The position numbers were made by a program, and so were the translations under genes. From NCBI GenBank assembly GCA_024220505.1, contig JAKZZE010000011.1:124001-188000 (forward strand): a DNA stretch of 64,000 nucleotides, in the 5' to 3' direction. The notes beneath the pieces were generated by a model. That model made no database searches. It had not been told where the DNA came from and saw nothing but the letters and a program-made list of their open reading frames with translations. Within the stretch, counting starts at the first letter, position 1. Each line of letters opens with the position of its first letter. Shown here one piece after another: positions 36,472 to 48,486 of the stretch. The stretch comes from Rhizopus arrhizus. Taxonomy: Eukaryota > Mucoromycota > Mucoromycetes > Mucorales > Rhizopodaceae.

Positions 36472-37639
36472 TCTTTATAATTAAAAAAGCTTTGTAAAAA
36501 AAGTGCTTGTTTTTTTGTTTATGTAAAGAAATTGATTCAAGTGTCATACTATGACAAGGCACATTTAGAGATTAAGTATAAAATAAATGAGAGAAAAGGA
36601 AGTTGTTTTGATCTTTATTGCCACACCACTAAATATCTTTTGCATTTTCGTGGCAGACGCTGTTCAATGTACTAGTATTACTTATATTCTTATTCTTTTT
36701 GATGAGTTTTAATTTGTCAACTTCTTCTTGGTGAATAACAAATAATTAGCTCATCACAATGATCTGTTTAGCAATTTTTAGTACTGAATCTCTAAGTTTA
36801 TTATGGGAATCTGGGTGACCAACTCCGACTGTGTGAGCAGTTCAATATGCTTGTTTTTAATGAATTCAAGGCAGAATTTCCCTCAATTATCTTTAACCTA
36901 AAGACCATCCATGCAAAAGCTATAATGATACTTTGTCATCTGGATGTGTTGTAATTGCTATAACTTATTTAAACAACGCTGTTGAAAACTTTGAAAAAAG
37001 AATATTATATTATTTTCACAGAAGCACAAAAATGATCCATCCTTTAAGTTCATATAAGCGTTGCACATACATTGTATAAGGAATAACGGTCTTATGCTTT
37101 AAGTAGGAATTGAATACTAAGAATATTAGCCCATTATCTTTTGGATATTGCTGTTAAAGATTACTGAAAGACGAGCTTTTATGAGTAATATGCCTTGATT
37201 TGATTTCTCTTCAAAAGATAAACTAAGTTGATTATATTTGTAGTGCATTAGAAGTACAGATGATCATGGTACTTATAACCGACAGCTTGTCTGATGCTCC
37301 TGTCTCAGTGTATATCGGCACTGGTATATATTACTGGTTAAGTCGAACAAGATGCCAAAAATCGTGAGGATCAAAAATACTTGCCACGGCTAAATAGCTT
37401 TTTTTTAATTCCTCATTTCAAATGGAGACATGTAAATATAAATACCAAAGCATTGGTAAGTAGCAGTAGACAATAAAGTGTCGGTATGAATGGTTATAAT
37501 GACATACTTAGAATGTTTCATAATACTTTTGATTTCACTAAATTTGGCTATAAAGTGTATGCATACATAAATAGACATTATGCTTATCACCATGGATGTA
37601 CCTGATATTGTATGTTGGTTCTTACAACGAATACTAGTC
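36472..37639. other. Intergenic region
   Basis: No gene found. Marks the transition from the gene-bearing arm to an element-rich stretch. Confidence 0.6.
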
Positions 37640-38460
37640 TAAATAACCTACAATAGGTACCTCAAATGGGAAGGATATGTTTTGCTGTCAGACCCAAAAA
37701 AGATAGAATTAGTGAAATCAAGTTGAAACTAGAAGATTTTAATGAAAATGAAGCTGAAAAGTACTTTCAACCAGTAGCATTCGATCTAGGATGAAAACAT
37801 GTTTTTGCAGCTATCATTAATGATGAAAATAACTCTAGTTAGATACGATGATGCAGTTTAAGAGAAAGAAGATGCTATACAAATTCCTATCGTAGATAAA
37901 GATATGTGGATAAGTTGAAGATAAAAAAAGACACAAAAGAAATTGAAATTAGCCATCCAGATGTGAAGACTACATGCTAATATGCCTATAAAATCTACTT
38001 GCGAAAAGCACTTGAAGAATTGAACTATCTTTTTGAATTCTTCGGATTCAAGTCTGCGCCTTTTAGATTCCTTGATTATCAAGGGTGTTAGAGAGCTAGT
38101 GATGAGATAGAAATATTCTTTATCGGTGGTAAGAAATACAACAAAAAGAAAAGGAAAAAGACAAGGCAAAACAGAAGAAGAAGATCAAGAATATCTGAAA
38201 AGAATAAAAAACAAAAGAAATGCTTTGTAAAGATACTGAGAAAAGACTAAAAAGGGAAAATATCCGCCGTTGGCTGCCCGCCAATTTTAAGCAATCTGAA
38301 AGCTCACCACTTAAAATATTTAATGATGGAATGAAGAAGGATAGTGTTTCCATGAAAAAAGTTCTTTCTGGTACCACCAACATTTTGTACAGCAAACTAT
38401 TTGAGCGGCAAAACCAAATAGATTGCGCATTGGTGGATGCAAATGAACGTTTTAATTAAT
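37640..38460 (+). pseudogene. Decayed Fanzor (TnpB-like RNA-guided nuclease) relic
   Basis: Several frames together read as a Fanzor C-terminal half, in the same order as the better copy at 58.7-61.3 kb. KLKLEDFNENEAEKYF...FDLG-stop-KHVFAAII matches the RuvC-I block (LTLEDFNYEEV...FLDPGRKSFFTAVV); LNYLFEFFGFKSAPFRFLDY then QGC...GGKKYNKKKRKKT matches LDKLLDFYGKGTAHHRFQLY then QGRQRAP...AKYNRSRRKRK; RRWLPANF...PLKIFNDGMKKDSVSMKK matches KWRPLPF...PLVVFGAGVFGKDMVKMKG. It has many stops and frameshifts and the zinc-finger/RuvC-III end is not recognisable. It is much older than the second copy and divergent from it. Confidence 0.7.
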
Positions 38461-38897
38461 AAACACATTTCTATTCGAATCATTATTCAACTTCATTTTG
38501 ACTTATTAATCTGGAATGTGTTTTCAATAGCTGTTGTAGAACTAGAGCAAATAAGAAAACAGCTAATAATATCTGGTCTGTGAAACCTGTGGAATACTTT
38601 GACAACGAGACGTTAATGCTTGATCTCGTAAATTCTATTTTCAAAAACAAAGCGCATCCAGAAGCTTTTATAATAAAAATCGCTTTAGAAGAAACAGCCT
38701 CTCTTTAACATATCTAGATATCTACATTATAATAGTAGATTCACAACAAAATAATTCATACTCTCATAGAAACACTAATTTATTACACTTTATCGTTTAA
38801 TCCATCAAGTTATCTAGATTTTCTATTCCTCTTTTCTGAATTAATTTTACATTTTTTTCAAATATAAGAGAAACATAGTAAATCCTACATACTACAA

Positions 38898-39290
38898 ATG
38901 CCTCTTTTAGCCCTTGATCCTCTATCTTTCCCGTTGAATCAATTGCATAAGAAACCTCTTCTTTCTCCACAGAAAGCTGTCACTTGGGGAGTTCGATGGT
39001 CCGCTATTCGTAAGCTACTGCATAAACTAGATTACTTAACACATGAAGAGACGCCAACTATTCCTCTAGAACCTGGTACTCAATTCTTAATTAATTACTC
39101 CAGAATTAGTGTCAAGTACTTCAAGTATTGTCTGTTACTTCCTTCCTTCTTCTACATTTTTACCTTTATGCCCAAATGTTTTTTTAGTTCCCTTTTTTTA
39201 CTTTATTGATCTGGCGCAGGCAATGTAGTTTAGACACTGCATGCCCTTTTCGCCTTTTTAATTTTTCTAAATAAAAAATCTGTTTAATTG
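38898..39290 (+). mobile_element. LINE 3'-terminal fragment (ORF2 C-terminus plus 3' UTR)
   Basis: Reads LDPLSFPLNQLHKKPLLSPQ, then VRWSAIRKLLHKLDYLTHEE and LEPGTQFLINY, paralleling 57.9-58.4 kb (VQDPLSFLLNKLPNRMP, FIRWMIICTILYELDYLF, FQPGQRFLDWLP). Both continue into a shared 3' UTR-like stretch (TTTATTGATCTG, then a GCAAT/TTAGACA motif) and end in an A-rich AAATAAAAA tail. It is 5'-truncated and non-functional. It ends just before the TIR element at 39302. Confidence 0.7.
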
Positions 39291-39301
39291 TGAAGCCAAT
39301 A

Positions 39302-40660
39302 CAGTCCGGCTGGTGGATCTTGTCGGTTACAAAAAAAGTAATTGTCGGTCAAATATGAATAGAACATAATAAAAGGAAAAGATACTGCTAGGTTTAATTG
39401 GAAGGCATACCTGTTCCAATCCCTGTTGCCTCCATTTTGTATAGAGCAATTTTTTCCTATGAGAATAAGAATAAATGAAAATACATCTAGATGCTCTGAA
39501 ACGTATCTGTTTACCTTCTACCAAAATACTACAGACGATAGATGAGGGAATTTTATAATTAATGAGATTGTTGAGCATTACTTTCATCTATTAACGTAAC
39601 TTGACTAGATCGAAGGAGGGCTTGCCTGAATTTGCGCCAGTAGGTTTAACTTCAGTAATGGTAAGATTATGTCGGATGCTCCGAGTCTTCACGTATGCAA
39701 TGTAATCAGGCTTAAACTTCCCATTTTGATCAACTTGGATTAGTCTGCAGCTTTCCCTACAGGAAAACCATGTAACTTAATGGACATATAGTTGTAAATT
39801 TAATATTTACCATTGATGATTCAAGATGCCCTCGATTCCAAAAACCAGTTTGATGATACAAGAAACAAAGTTATGGATATACATGTCCTCAGCATTTGAT
39901 TTATTGGAATTAATTAGCAAGCGAGGTGTTCTACAAAATAAGAGAGGATAAGTATTCGTGTAACAGTTACCTAAAGCAATGACAAAAAATAGATACTGAC
40001 ACTATATGGGGCAAATTGGCGATTTGAACCACTGCTTTGTCATATTTTGTTATTGCTTCACCCAATATAGCTGTAGTAACCTTTTCCAACTCCATCTATT
40101 TGTCATTATTGTCTTCAAATTTGAACTAGGTAGTCAGATTTTAACATGTATCAAATTACCTTGCTGGCAGCAATATATAAAATGTCGTCAACTTCATCTA
40201 TCAACATTTTGCAATACCTTTTTGTTAAAGAAGCGCTCCTGAGTATACTAATGAACCTTTAGGCAGTATCCTAGACTGCAGACGAAATGGAATTTGACAC
40301 TTGATATTCCAATGTTGCTATACATCATGCCAATTGGATCAAACACCAGATTCATGTTAGTAAAAGACATGCTACTGCTGTTTTCCATATGTCCAAAGGT
40401 GCATTGAAAGCTTGTTTGTTGCCGAAGAAGACGCGATACTTCATATGTGAGCACAGTAAAACAAAAACGGTAAAGAGGCAACCAATGCGTCAGTATCAGA
40501 AGGCTTATCTTCTGGTGAAGCATCTAAATCAAATGAAGCAACTACTAAAAAAAAGGAGAGTAACAAAGAAGCTTTCCATCAAGCCTTTTTTAAGTTGTTA
40601 AAAAATCGTGACTGCTGCAATATATGATTGTTTAAAGAGATTCATCCACCAGCCGGACTG
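39302..40660. mobile_element. 1.36-kb element with perfect 17-bp terminal inverted repeats
   Basis: Left end 39302-39318 is CAGTCCGGCTGGTGGAT; right end 40644-40660 is its exact reverse complement. The left end is preceded by TA and starts CAG, as in Tc1/mariner-type elements with a TA target; the right flank is CA, so if TA was duplicated one copy has mutated. The interior carries no transposase; on the minus strand it carries fragments of a PD-(D/E)XK-like ORF (separate entry). It is either a non-autonomous passenger of a Tc1/mariner family or a type I do not know. Confidence 0.75.
39400..40530 (-). pseudogene. Decayed PD-(D/E)XK nuclease-like ORF inside the TIR element
   Basis: Minus-strand pieces in order: SFDLDASPEDKPSDTDALVA (near 40530-40450), MLIDEVDDILYIAASK followed by a GT donor (near 40175), then FKPDYIAYVKTRSIRHNLTI running into TEVKPTGANSGKPSFDLVKL (39760-39600), two stops, and MKVMLNNLINYKIPSSIVCS ILVEG followed by another GT donor (near 39460). 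KPDY...TEVK has the spacing of the PD-(D/E)XK core (PD, then ExK), and DLVKL..MK.ML completes a pattern I associate with a Mucorales-expanded gene family. Stops and frame changes show it is dead. Function unknown. Confidence 0.5.
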
Positions 40661-40731
40661 CATCAAAAAAGAGAAGTATTTGTGACCCAGAAATGACTTT
40701 TTTTTTTTTTTCTTTTGACAAGTTTTACAAA

Positions 40732-42802
40732 ATGGCAGATTCATCTATAAATGCTTATTTGGATTGGATAAAAAGCAATGGAGGCTCTTTTGAAAAAATT
40801 GAATTAAAGAAAGGTTAAACAATTATACGTGTTTTCTTTCTCTAAATACTAAAAGACCATCTTTATATTAGACTCACAAGGAGAAGGTTGTGTATATACA
40901 ACAGACACCGTGAAGGAAAACGAGAAATTTGCCACGGTACCTTTCAGCATCTGTATCACTGAGAAAGTAGCTCGTAATGCGTTTCCGACTTTAACTGGAT
41001 TCTCAGGACGCGTTTTACAATCACTCTTCCTTGTTCAACAGAAAAATTTGGGAAAGAAATCTTTTTATTTTCCTTATATCAACATTTTACCAAAGAAAAT
41101 TGTAACTGCTTTACATTTTGATGAAAACGACATGAATTATATCAAAAAAACAAATCTGGAATTGGCCTTGAGAGAAAGAAAAACCGCTTTGCGAGATGAT
41201 TTTGATAGGCTTTTAAAGAACTTGCCTGAAGGGATGAGCAAGGAAGATATCAAATGGTAAAGTTCACTCTAGATTACATTTGTCATTTTTATTTAAAAAG
41301 ATAAACTAGGGATGATTTCTTATGGGCGTACAGTGTTTACTCTTCCAGAGCGTTTCCTTACAAACTTGTCAACACTATCTCCGAAGATAATTCAGAAGTA
41401 TTGTTTCCTCTTGTGGATGCCTTAAACCATAAACCAAATACTAAAATTACTTGGTCAAGAAGTGGAGACTGTGACACAGGATCGATATCATTTATTTCTG
41501 GTCAGGAATATCAGGCAGGCAATGAAATATTCAACAATTATGGACCAAAGGTAAATGATAAAAAAAGCAAATAAAAGACTATGTCTTATATCCTTATTAT
41601 ATATTGCTGTAGTCTAATGAGGAGTGTAAGTTTTTATAAAAGTTGTAGACAAAAGCTTTTAACCTTACAGGAAATAGTATTGACTGGTTATGGTTTTTGC
41701 TTTGAGGTATACCAAAAGCATTGCAAACAAATATAATTTTATTGACCACTAATTGAATAGTACAATGAGTACGATCATATTGCTCTTAAGCCAAATTTCT
41801 CCCAAGATTTAAATTATGCGACTAAACTCAGCATTCTAAGAAACTGTGGTGTGTCCTCTGGCAATGCAGACGAATTCACCTTTTATATCCACAGAAACAA
41901 CATTCCACCTACTTTTTTCAAATTAATGAGAGTATTAGTGATGAATAGTATGGAAACTGCTTATTATGCAAATTGCAATGATTCCAAGTTTTTAGATATG
42001 GTTGGATATAGAAATGAGCTTTCTACATTATCCATGATATTAGCCTTATTAAAGAACCGACTGTTGACACTTAAGTCTGTGACACTAGACGCAAGTGATA
42101 ATATACCACCTTGGCAAAAATATTCTCTCATGTATCGGTCAGGTAAAAAAGAAGATTAAAAAACCAAGCAATAAATAACATGCATATATAGGCCAAGAGG
42201 ATATTTATAATATTACAATTGCCAAAGTGGAAGAAATGAAACGTCAACTAATCAATTGCATGGACCAAGACATCAAAGAAAATAGAATTGCACCATTTGC
42301 ACCATTTTTAAGTATTGTTAACCCAGAACATCAATATTTATCATTAGAAATTGACAATAACCCATTTATTTCATTGGATATGGTTGTTATCACATTGGAT
42401 AGTATTTTGAAGAAGAATGATGCATTTTCAGAAGCTATATCAGAAACGTTTGAAAACGTGGAAGAAGAGGCAGACATTATGTTGATGTTGTGTCTTATTA
42501 ATGAAAAACACAATAGGAACAGCAAGTGGTTGAATTTTTTTGAAAAAGTATCTCAAAGGTAAAAAAAGCGTAGCGATTTTGGCTGTTGACATGAAATGTT
42601 CATAAAGTGATATAGAGACATAACTGCTAATCAAGACCATCACGAATTAAGAGAATTATATGATTCAATGATGCCTGAATTTGCTGAAGCGTATCCCGAC
42701 GTGTTCAATTTAGAGAAGTTTGATTTCCAGTCTTTTATTTGGGCTGACAATTTGCTGAACAATTACTCAATTGATAATCCTTTAGCTATTGTTCCTCTCT
42801 AA
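40732..42802 (+). CDS. SET-domain lysine methyltransferase, Rubisco-LSMT/SETD type
   Basis: Protein-lysine methyltransferase of the non-histone group (substrates are often ribosomal proteins or elongation factors). Eight exons: 40732-40813, 40872-41256, 41310-41550, 41613-41625, 41678-41706, 41761-42142, 42192-42558, 42616-42802; 561 aa. Exons of 13 and 29 nt were placed because they rebuild the motif NNYGPKSNEELLTGYGF, the cofactor-binding end of the SET domain. Other landmarks: GEGCVYTTDTVKENE, WAYSVYSSRAFPY, FPLVDALNHKPN. The helical C-terminal half (residues 260-550) corresponds to the substrate-binding lobe. A T-tract precedes the ATG. It begins 72 bp after the TIR element and is intact among relics. 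Confidence 0.9.
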
Positions 42803-42859
42803 AATACATTCTAGAGAAAAACTTAGAAAATAAAATATTTTTCTACAGGACGCATGAAC

Positions 42860-44000
42860 TTAAAAAGAAGGGTTATAAGAAAACAGCAATGCAGAAATCT
42901 ATTTTCGGTAAAAAAAATTTTCTTTTGATTGTTTTCTTCATGCAATTGATTTTATGTCAATGTTTATTTATACTTTTAGCTTTTCATGCACTCCAGCTAC
43001 TGCTAAGGACAATACTTGATCATTGGTTTTACATTCAATTTGGACAGATTGACTTTCTTTCCATTTCAAATGTTCAACATCACCACTATAACTGGTCAAA
43101 AATTAGCGTTATTATCAATTAAAATTGGAAGACTTAAAATCAGAGTAAGAAGAAAACCAAGAACAGAAACAGGATCAGCAATGACTTTGCGGCTCGTTAC
43201 TATTTATGTAATGGATGTCCACATTGAACTGCATAATTTGAATGCCTTCGCGACACCAAAAGTGTTTCAATCAAAGCCAGCAAATTCTATTAATAAGGGG
43301 TTGTCATACATGGGCCATCCTATGTTATATGCAGCTTGGTGGTGTTCATCCTCTATCGTGAAAGCGTTCATCAAGTTCGTCTATGTTTTACCAGCCTAAT
43401 TTATTATGGCAGGGCTTGTCAACTATGTTAATGTTGAAATAGATGATTTATATTTGAATATTGAAAAATATATCACTTTCAAAATGGAGCATGTTATCCT
43501 TAGCTCTACTCTATTTACTGCTATTAATCAGTTCTCACCATTTATTAGCAGCAGAAGAAGGGAAAATTTGTCTCTTCATGAATGTCAACAACGACATTCA
43601 ACAAGACGTACCCAAAATTTGTTTAGAGATAAATTTCTGGAAATTATAATTAGCATAGGCCCCATTTCTCTTGTGCAACTCATATCAGAGAACGAGACAA
43701 GAGATATGGTAGTTTTGCCCTGTGAAACATATATTGATATTTCATGTCATCTATCAGCAGGATGTGTTTCTCTAAAAGTTGAGGTGAATATTATCATTGA
43801 AAGCATCTGGTTAAATGCAAATTGTATTTGAAAGCTAATAAAGGATACTAAGCAATCAACAGAAACAACGGACCAAGATAAACTTGGGAACTTGCTCGGA
43901 CATTCCATTCAGTTTCGTTCTCTATTGCAGACATGATCATAGAAATATGGCATAAAAGGACGGCTTTAGTACAGTCAGTATCAAGGACGTTTATATTGCT
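42860..44000 (+). pseudogene. Broken 5' fragment of a large Hobbit/FMP27-like gene
   Basis: Starts near MQKSIF, an intron (GTAAAA...TTTTAG, about 42907-42980), then FHALQLLLRTILDHWFYIQF; a frame change near 43090; then TGQKLALLSIKIGRLKIRVR, TIYVMDVHIELHNLNAFA, KAFIKFVYVLPA-stop; then GLVNYVNVEIDDLYLNIEKY, FISSRRRENLSLHECQQRHS, FRDKFLEIIISIGPISLVQL and IDISCHLSAGCVSLKVEVNI. The order (N-terminal membrane anchor, conserved IGFFS-like strand, repeated beta segments) fits the start of bridge-like lipid-transfer proteins (Hobbit/FMP27). Intact members exceed 2000 aa; coding signal fades by about 44.0 kb. The family call is tentative. Confidence 0.4.
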
Positions 44001-44482
44001 AAAACTGTGAGAAACACACCGTTAAACATTAACCCTTATTTGGAGTTTCAACTTATCACTAAAATGATGACTTAGGCCATACATGATAATGCTACCCTAT
44101 CACAAAAAGCTCCCAATGAGAGGTGACTGTGGTGCCGAATGTAGTGTTAAAGGCAAAAATGTTTGAGTCTGCAACAAAGAAGGATATGTTAAAATATATG
44201 GATCACTATGTCGAAAAAGATAAAGGTGCCCGGATTATATTGAATCAATACCTAACAAGCAGTTTGTGTAAGCGTCATAAACATCAATCATCTATATGTA
44301 CACATCAAAGAAAGAAATCAAATTTGCTTCATGTGCTAATTTGTAGTTACTCCAGCCCCAAAAAAAAATGGAGTGCTTAAGTCCACAAATAAACCAAATT
44401 CAAGACTTCCTATGAGTACTAGCAATCATCAATTAAGAAACTTCATTGTGTCTCTACTGCATAATGTATAAAATTATTATTA

Positions 44483-44522
<40 letters not shown>

Positions 44523-44732
44523 CAGACTCAAGACTCGATAACTTATTTTCTTACAGACTTCTACCGAATTGGAGGATAATATTGAAAATACTCCTAGTCT
44601 GGCAGAGCACAAAGCTGAATGTAGATTTGTGAAGAGAATCCTTTTAGTTATGTAAGTACGACAGCATTTTATCCCAAAAAACACATACTCATTTTAGATT
44701 ACTAGGGCTAATGTGGTTAAAAGCCGCCTTCG
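44001..44732. other. Degenerate sequence with an A37 tract
   Basis: A37 run at 44485-44521. The ORF at 44123-44380 shows no recognisable protein; it may belong to the broken gene before it or to the transposon after it. Confidence 0.5.
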
Positions 44733-46200
44733 ATGACACATTATGAAGCGATTTTTAATTACAAGATGCTACATCCTTACCTTGAAGCTACTGTCAGCCT
44801 TCTCCACAATGCACCCGGCCTTGGGCCCTACTACGCTTCTGGCGAAGGGCCTCTCAATGCGGTAGCCCAGCAGCTAGTGTTAATGGGGTCAAAACTTCAC
44901 CATAAAAAAATGAATAATGTTGTTTACGAAAATGGCTTAGGAAACCAATACAACAACAAAGGAAATGAAATAATGGATATTCAAATGGAAGTAGACAACA
45001 ATATACATCCGATTGAAAATGTGACAAATTTTGACATCTATATTGATTCGAAGCCATCTGAGAAAGAAGCCAGAGAGAGAGAGAATTTATTCGCTGAAAA
45101 GCCTCAAAAAGATGATAAAAGGGGCTCATACAAGCATTATAGGGATGTTGAGAAGGATCAGCTTTTTTTTCTTGCTGAGGAAAAAGGAATGAGTGTTCGA
45201 ACTGCCGCTCTGAAACTCAACATTAATGTGCGCACAGCACAGGGACAGGTTTCAAAGAACAATAAAGATCTTCAGAAGTATATTTAAGGATCGTCTGGTA
45301 GCGGAAGACCAGTCGGTAAACCTCCTGTTCCAACAGATGAGCACAAGAATTACATAATTCAGTGGGCGGACGAAAACACCAATTCTGTTGCACTAGAAGA
45401 TATACTTGATGCTTTGACTGAAAAGTTCAGTTATCTTCAAATCACTAAAGTGGCTTCTATAAGTTTGTTAGGCAAAGATGTAGGATTACTTTCAAACAAG
45501 CGCATCTGCAATCTGTTGAGAGAGATAGACCTGAAAAAATTGAACAGCGCTACGAAAGGGTTAAGAGATGGATAGAGACTGATTTGGATTTCACGAGCAA
45601 TTGTGTGTTCATAGACGAAGCAGCCTTCCATATAAATCTCAAGAGGAACTTTTCTTGGTCCAAAAAAGGAAGTCGCGCAGTTGTAAAGGTGCCCAAATAA
45701 AAGCAAAGACCACTACTACTCTAAGTGCCATTTCTACTTTCGGCATTGCGAATATAGGTGTAAGACGTTCCCGAGCACTCGTTTCGTCAAAAAAGAGAAA
45801 GGCAACTGGAGGAACAAAAGCGAAAGAGAGCAATAATAGCGGTACAGCTACTGGTCATTACTTTAACTTTATAAGCAGTGTTTTAGATGTAATGAATCGT
45901 CATGAACAATTTCGTGGTCATTGTCTGGTAATGGATAACGCACCCATTCATAAGCATGAAGACATTTAAAATCACATTGAAATCCGTGGCTATGGGTGTG
46001 TGTATCTACTCACTTACTCTCCTGAACTCAATCCAATTGAGCAATTTTGGTCTGTCTGCAAAAGCAAACTCAAAAAAGAACAGCTGTTGGATGGGAAGCA
46101 CTAATGACAAGAATTGCAGATGCTTGCAACTGAGTCTTATATAGTGACCTACAAGGATTTTATAGATATTTTACATCCAAACTTGATGACTGTTTCAACC
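44733..46200 (+). mobile_element. Dead Tc1/mariner (IS630 superfamily) transposase
   Basis: The N-terminal part has a helix-turn-helix (KDQLFFLAEEKGMSVRTAA then LKLNINVRTAQ), then a stop and GRPVGKPPVP linker. The catalytic core reads NCVFIDEAAFHINLKRNF (first Asp, codon 45614), GHCLVMDNAPIHKHEDI (second Asp, codon 45934) and YSPELNPIEQFWSVCKSKLK (Glu, codon 46039), a D34E spacing when the stop between is read through. Lesions: stop at 45285, frame changes near 45540 and 45700, stops at 45967 and 46103. I could not find inverted repeats at its ends. Confidence 0.9.
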
Positions 46201-46299
46201 TTAAGTCTATTTAATAAACTTGCGCATTTCGCGTATACAGTAATGTGTGATTTTTTTTAAAAAAAAGCACGTTAAATTAATTTCCACATAGTGTAATTT

Positions 46300-47610
46300 T
46301 TATCATTCAAACAAAGATTTTGCAACCCGTAGATATAGAGCCATTATTAAAATATGGATCAGTGATAACAAGAAGGCTGCTTTGATGAGAGGTTTGAAGA
46401 ATTGGAAGAGCTCTGAACAATGTAAAACATACTGGAAAAATAAGGCATTGGATGAATTGGAGACATTAATCAACAGCAAAAGCTTCAAAGAAGATCAAGG
46501 GTCTGTTACAGAAGAAAATAAAGTGTTCTTGATAACCAAAATATCACCAGCTTGTTTTTTGAACACAAAAGCGATGCTATGAACTATATTAAATCCAAAG
46601 GGCTTGTCAGTATTGAGTCATTTATTATGGAACTATTGATATGTTTCAATATCTTATTTTTAATTCCTGACCAATACAATGGATACCAATTAAAGCAACT
46701 TGGCCAAAGTTTATTAGCAAAAATATATGCCCGGTTTTTTTTCTTGGATCCATCTTTTCAAACAATGGATAGTGCATACCTTAAAATCACCAAGACAATT
46801 TATTGTATGCAACAAGGAACAATGACCAAAAAAAGAGCCATGATTAACCTTCTTGAATTGTCTGAAAATGAAGATTTGTCATTATATGAACGAAAGGTAG
46901 TTGAAGACTTAAGCAACGGGGTGGAATTTTTGCCTGGCAAAAAAATTGAAGAATTAACATTAGGGGAGTCAGAGCTTTGGAGCACTCATTTTAACCTTTT
47001 GCTGACAACGTTATCCTCCAGTCCAGAAGACAAGGTGGTCAAACAAAGCTACATAATTTTATACAAAAGGCAGACCAGATGCAGTGATCTGCAAAGTGAC
47101 AGTTGATATTAAGAATCCTTTGGTGTTTGGTGAATGCAAGTTATCAGATGCTGCCAACAAATCTAATTACATTGATATCATTAAATTGGCAATCCTCGGC
47201 CAACGCACTATCAATATTAGCAACACTCAAAACATCTTTTCGTTCTTCATCTATGGTAAAATATAAAGCTATATATTCTAGCCAACATCATATAACTATC
47301 TTTTTTTTTTTCAATAATTAGGGTTTAAAATTAATTTCTTTATCACTCTTATTCACAAAAATAATGTATATTTGATGAAGCAAATTGCTGGTATTACTTT
47401 TCCTGGATCGTTGGAGGAACTGCCATAACTTATAAATATGAAGACCATTAATGAATTATTGCAATTATCCAAATGTTTTTGGGAACAATGCAATATTGAG
47501 TTGAACCGAGAAACAAACTGTAAAAAGGCTGTTGACTACAACGAATCCCTAAACTTTATTGATCAAAGACCTGACAGTAATATACCATGTTCCATCAAAT
47601 TCAAATGATT
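46300..47610 (+). pseudogene. Broken PD-(D/E)XK-like gene of a repeated family
   Basis: Pieces: RGLKNWKSSEQCKTYWKNKA near 46390; frame change near 46528; SLFFEHKSDAMNYIKSKGLV through LGESELWSTHFNLLLTTLSS; frame change near 47068; GRPDAVICKVTVDI...VFGECKLSDAANKSNYIDI; an intact intron (47263-47321) whose removal gives IYGFKINFFITLIHKNNVYL; a stop at 47428; then FWEQCNIEL. RPD...GECK matches the PD-(D/E)XK pattern, and the downstream order (KL.ILG..., YGF.I.FFIT.., ITFPGSLEELP) matches a gene family I associate with Mucorales genomes. It follows the dead Tc1 element directly. Function unknown. Confidence 0.6.
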
Positions 47611-47939
47611 TTCTTGTAAATCTATGATAATTCTTTAATGTTAGAAGAGTTACATATTGCTTTTATTGTATGTGTTTTATTTTATATATGCACATAATAT
47701 TAATAGCGAATATTCTTAATAATCAGCACCAAGTATGTCACATTTTACATTACTCATAAATCAATGTAGTTTTCATTTACAGTTAAAATTTTACTCCAAA
47801 ATAATAAATACACGATCAAATAAATAAATAAAAAACTTATCTGAAGCTTACCTGTCATTATATTCTACTTATCATTATTGAATTCTTTCTCTTAAAGGTT
47901 TCTTTCTTCATTCAAGCAATTTGGAAAAAAGACATTGAG

Positions 47940-48460
47940 TGTTTAATTCACCCGTTACAATGTTTTATTGTTACTTTCCCGGCCGATTCACATACACGAT
48001 CTGTGAGACAATCATCTGCTTCCCATATTGTTCTTCTAATACAAGCTTTTGCTTTTGACTGAAATTCTTCAATTAGATTTACCATTATTGGTGTTTGCCG
48101 TGTTGTATGTGGGCATAAGTTTTGTCAAGAACGCATCTTCAGGTAGCGTAAAAGATTGAAAGAGGAATTGAGTTTGGAGTATGTTCATTCGTTCTTTCAC
48201 TGTTGGCAAGCGTGATAAGTGCCGTATAAATTTGGTTGGGACTCGTTTAGATGCACCATATATTTGTCGTAAATATTCATTCTGAGCATCTTCAAGTGCT
48301 TTTATTTGGAAAGTAGTTAACCGATTGATCACTAATCCATATTCTAGACGAGCGCGAACTATTTGTGCATAGAGTCTAATGGCAAAATATTTTTTAACTG
48401 ACCGCAAATTCATATTTAAAATACAGTATAAGAATTTATGAAAGCTGCCCTTTTGCATAA
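47940..48460 (-). mobile_element. LINE reverse-transcriptase C-terminal relic
   Basis: Minus-strand ORF reading AIRLYAQIVRARLEYGLVIN, TTFQIKALEDAQNEYLRQIY, RHLSRLPTVKERMNILQTQF and SFTLPEDAFLTKLMP, a region C-terminal to the palm/thumb of LINE reverse transcriptases. It has no RT core and belongs to a different LINE lineage from the copy at 28-31 kb. Confidence 0.7.
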
Positions 48461-48486
48461 TAGCACTGGACCGTTGAATGAGAAGT

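Noticed and set aside
46225..46262. CAGTAATGTG after TA as a Tc1 end
   Set aside because: Oriented as a left end although it lies after the transposase, and no matching partner was found near 44.4-44.7 kb.
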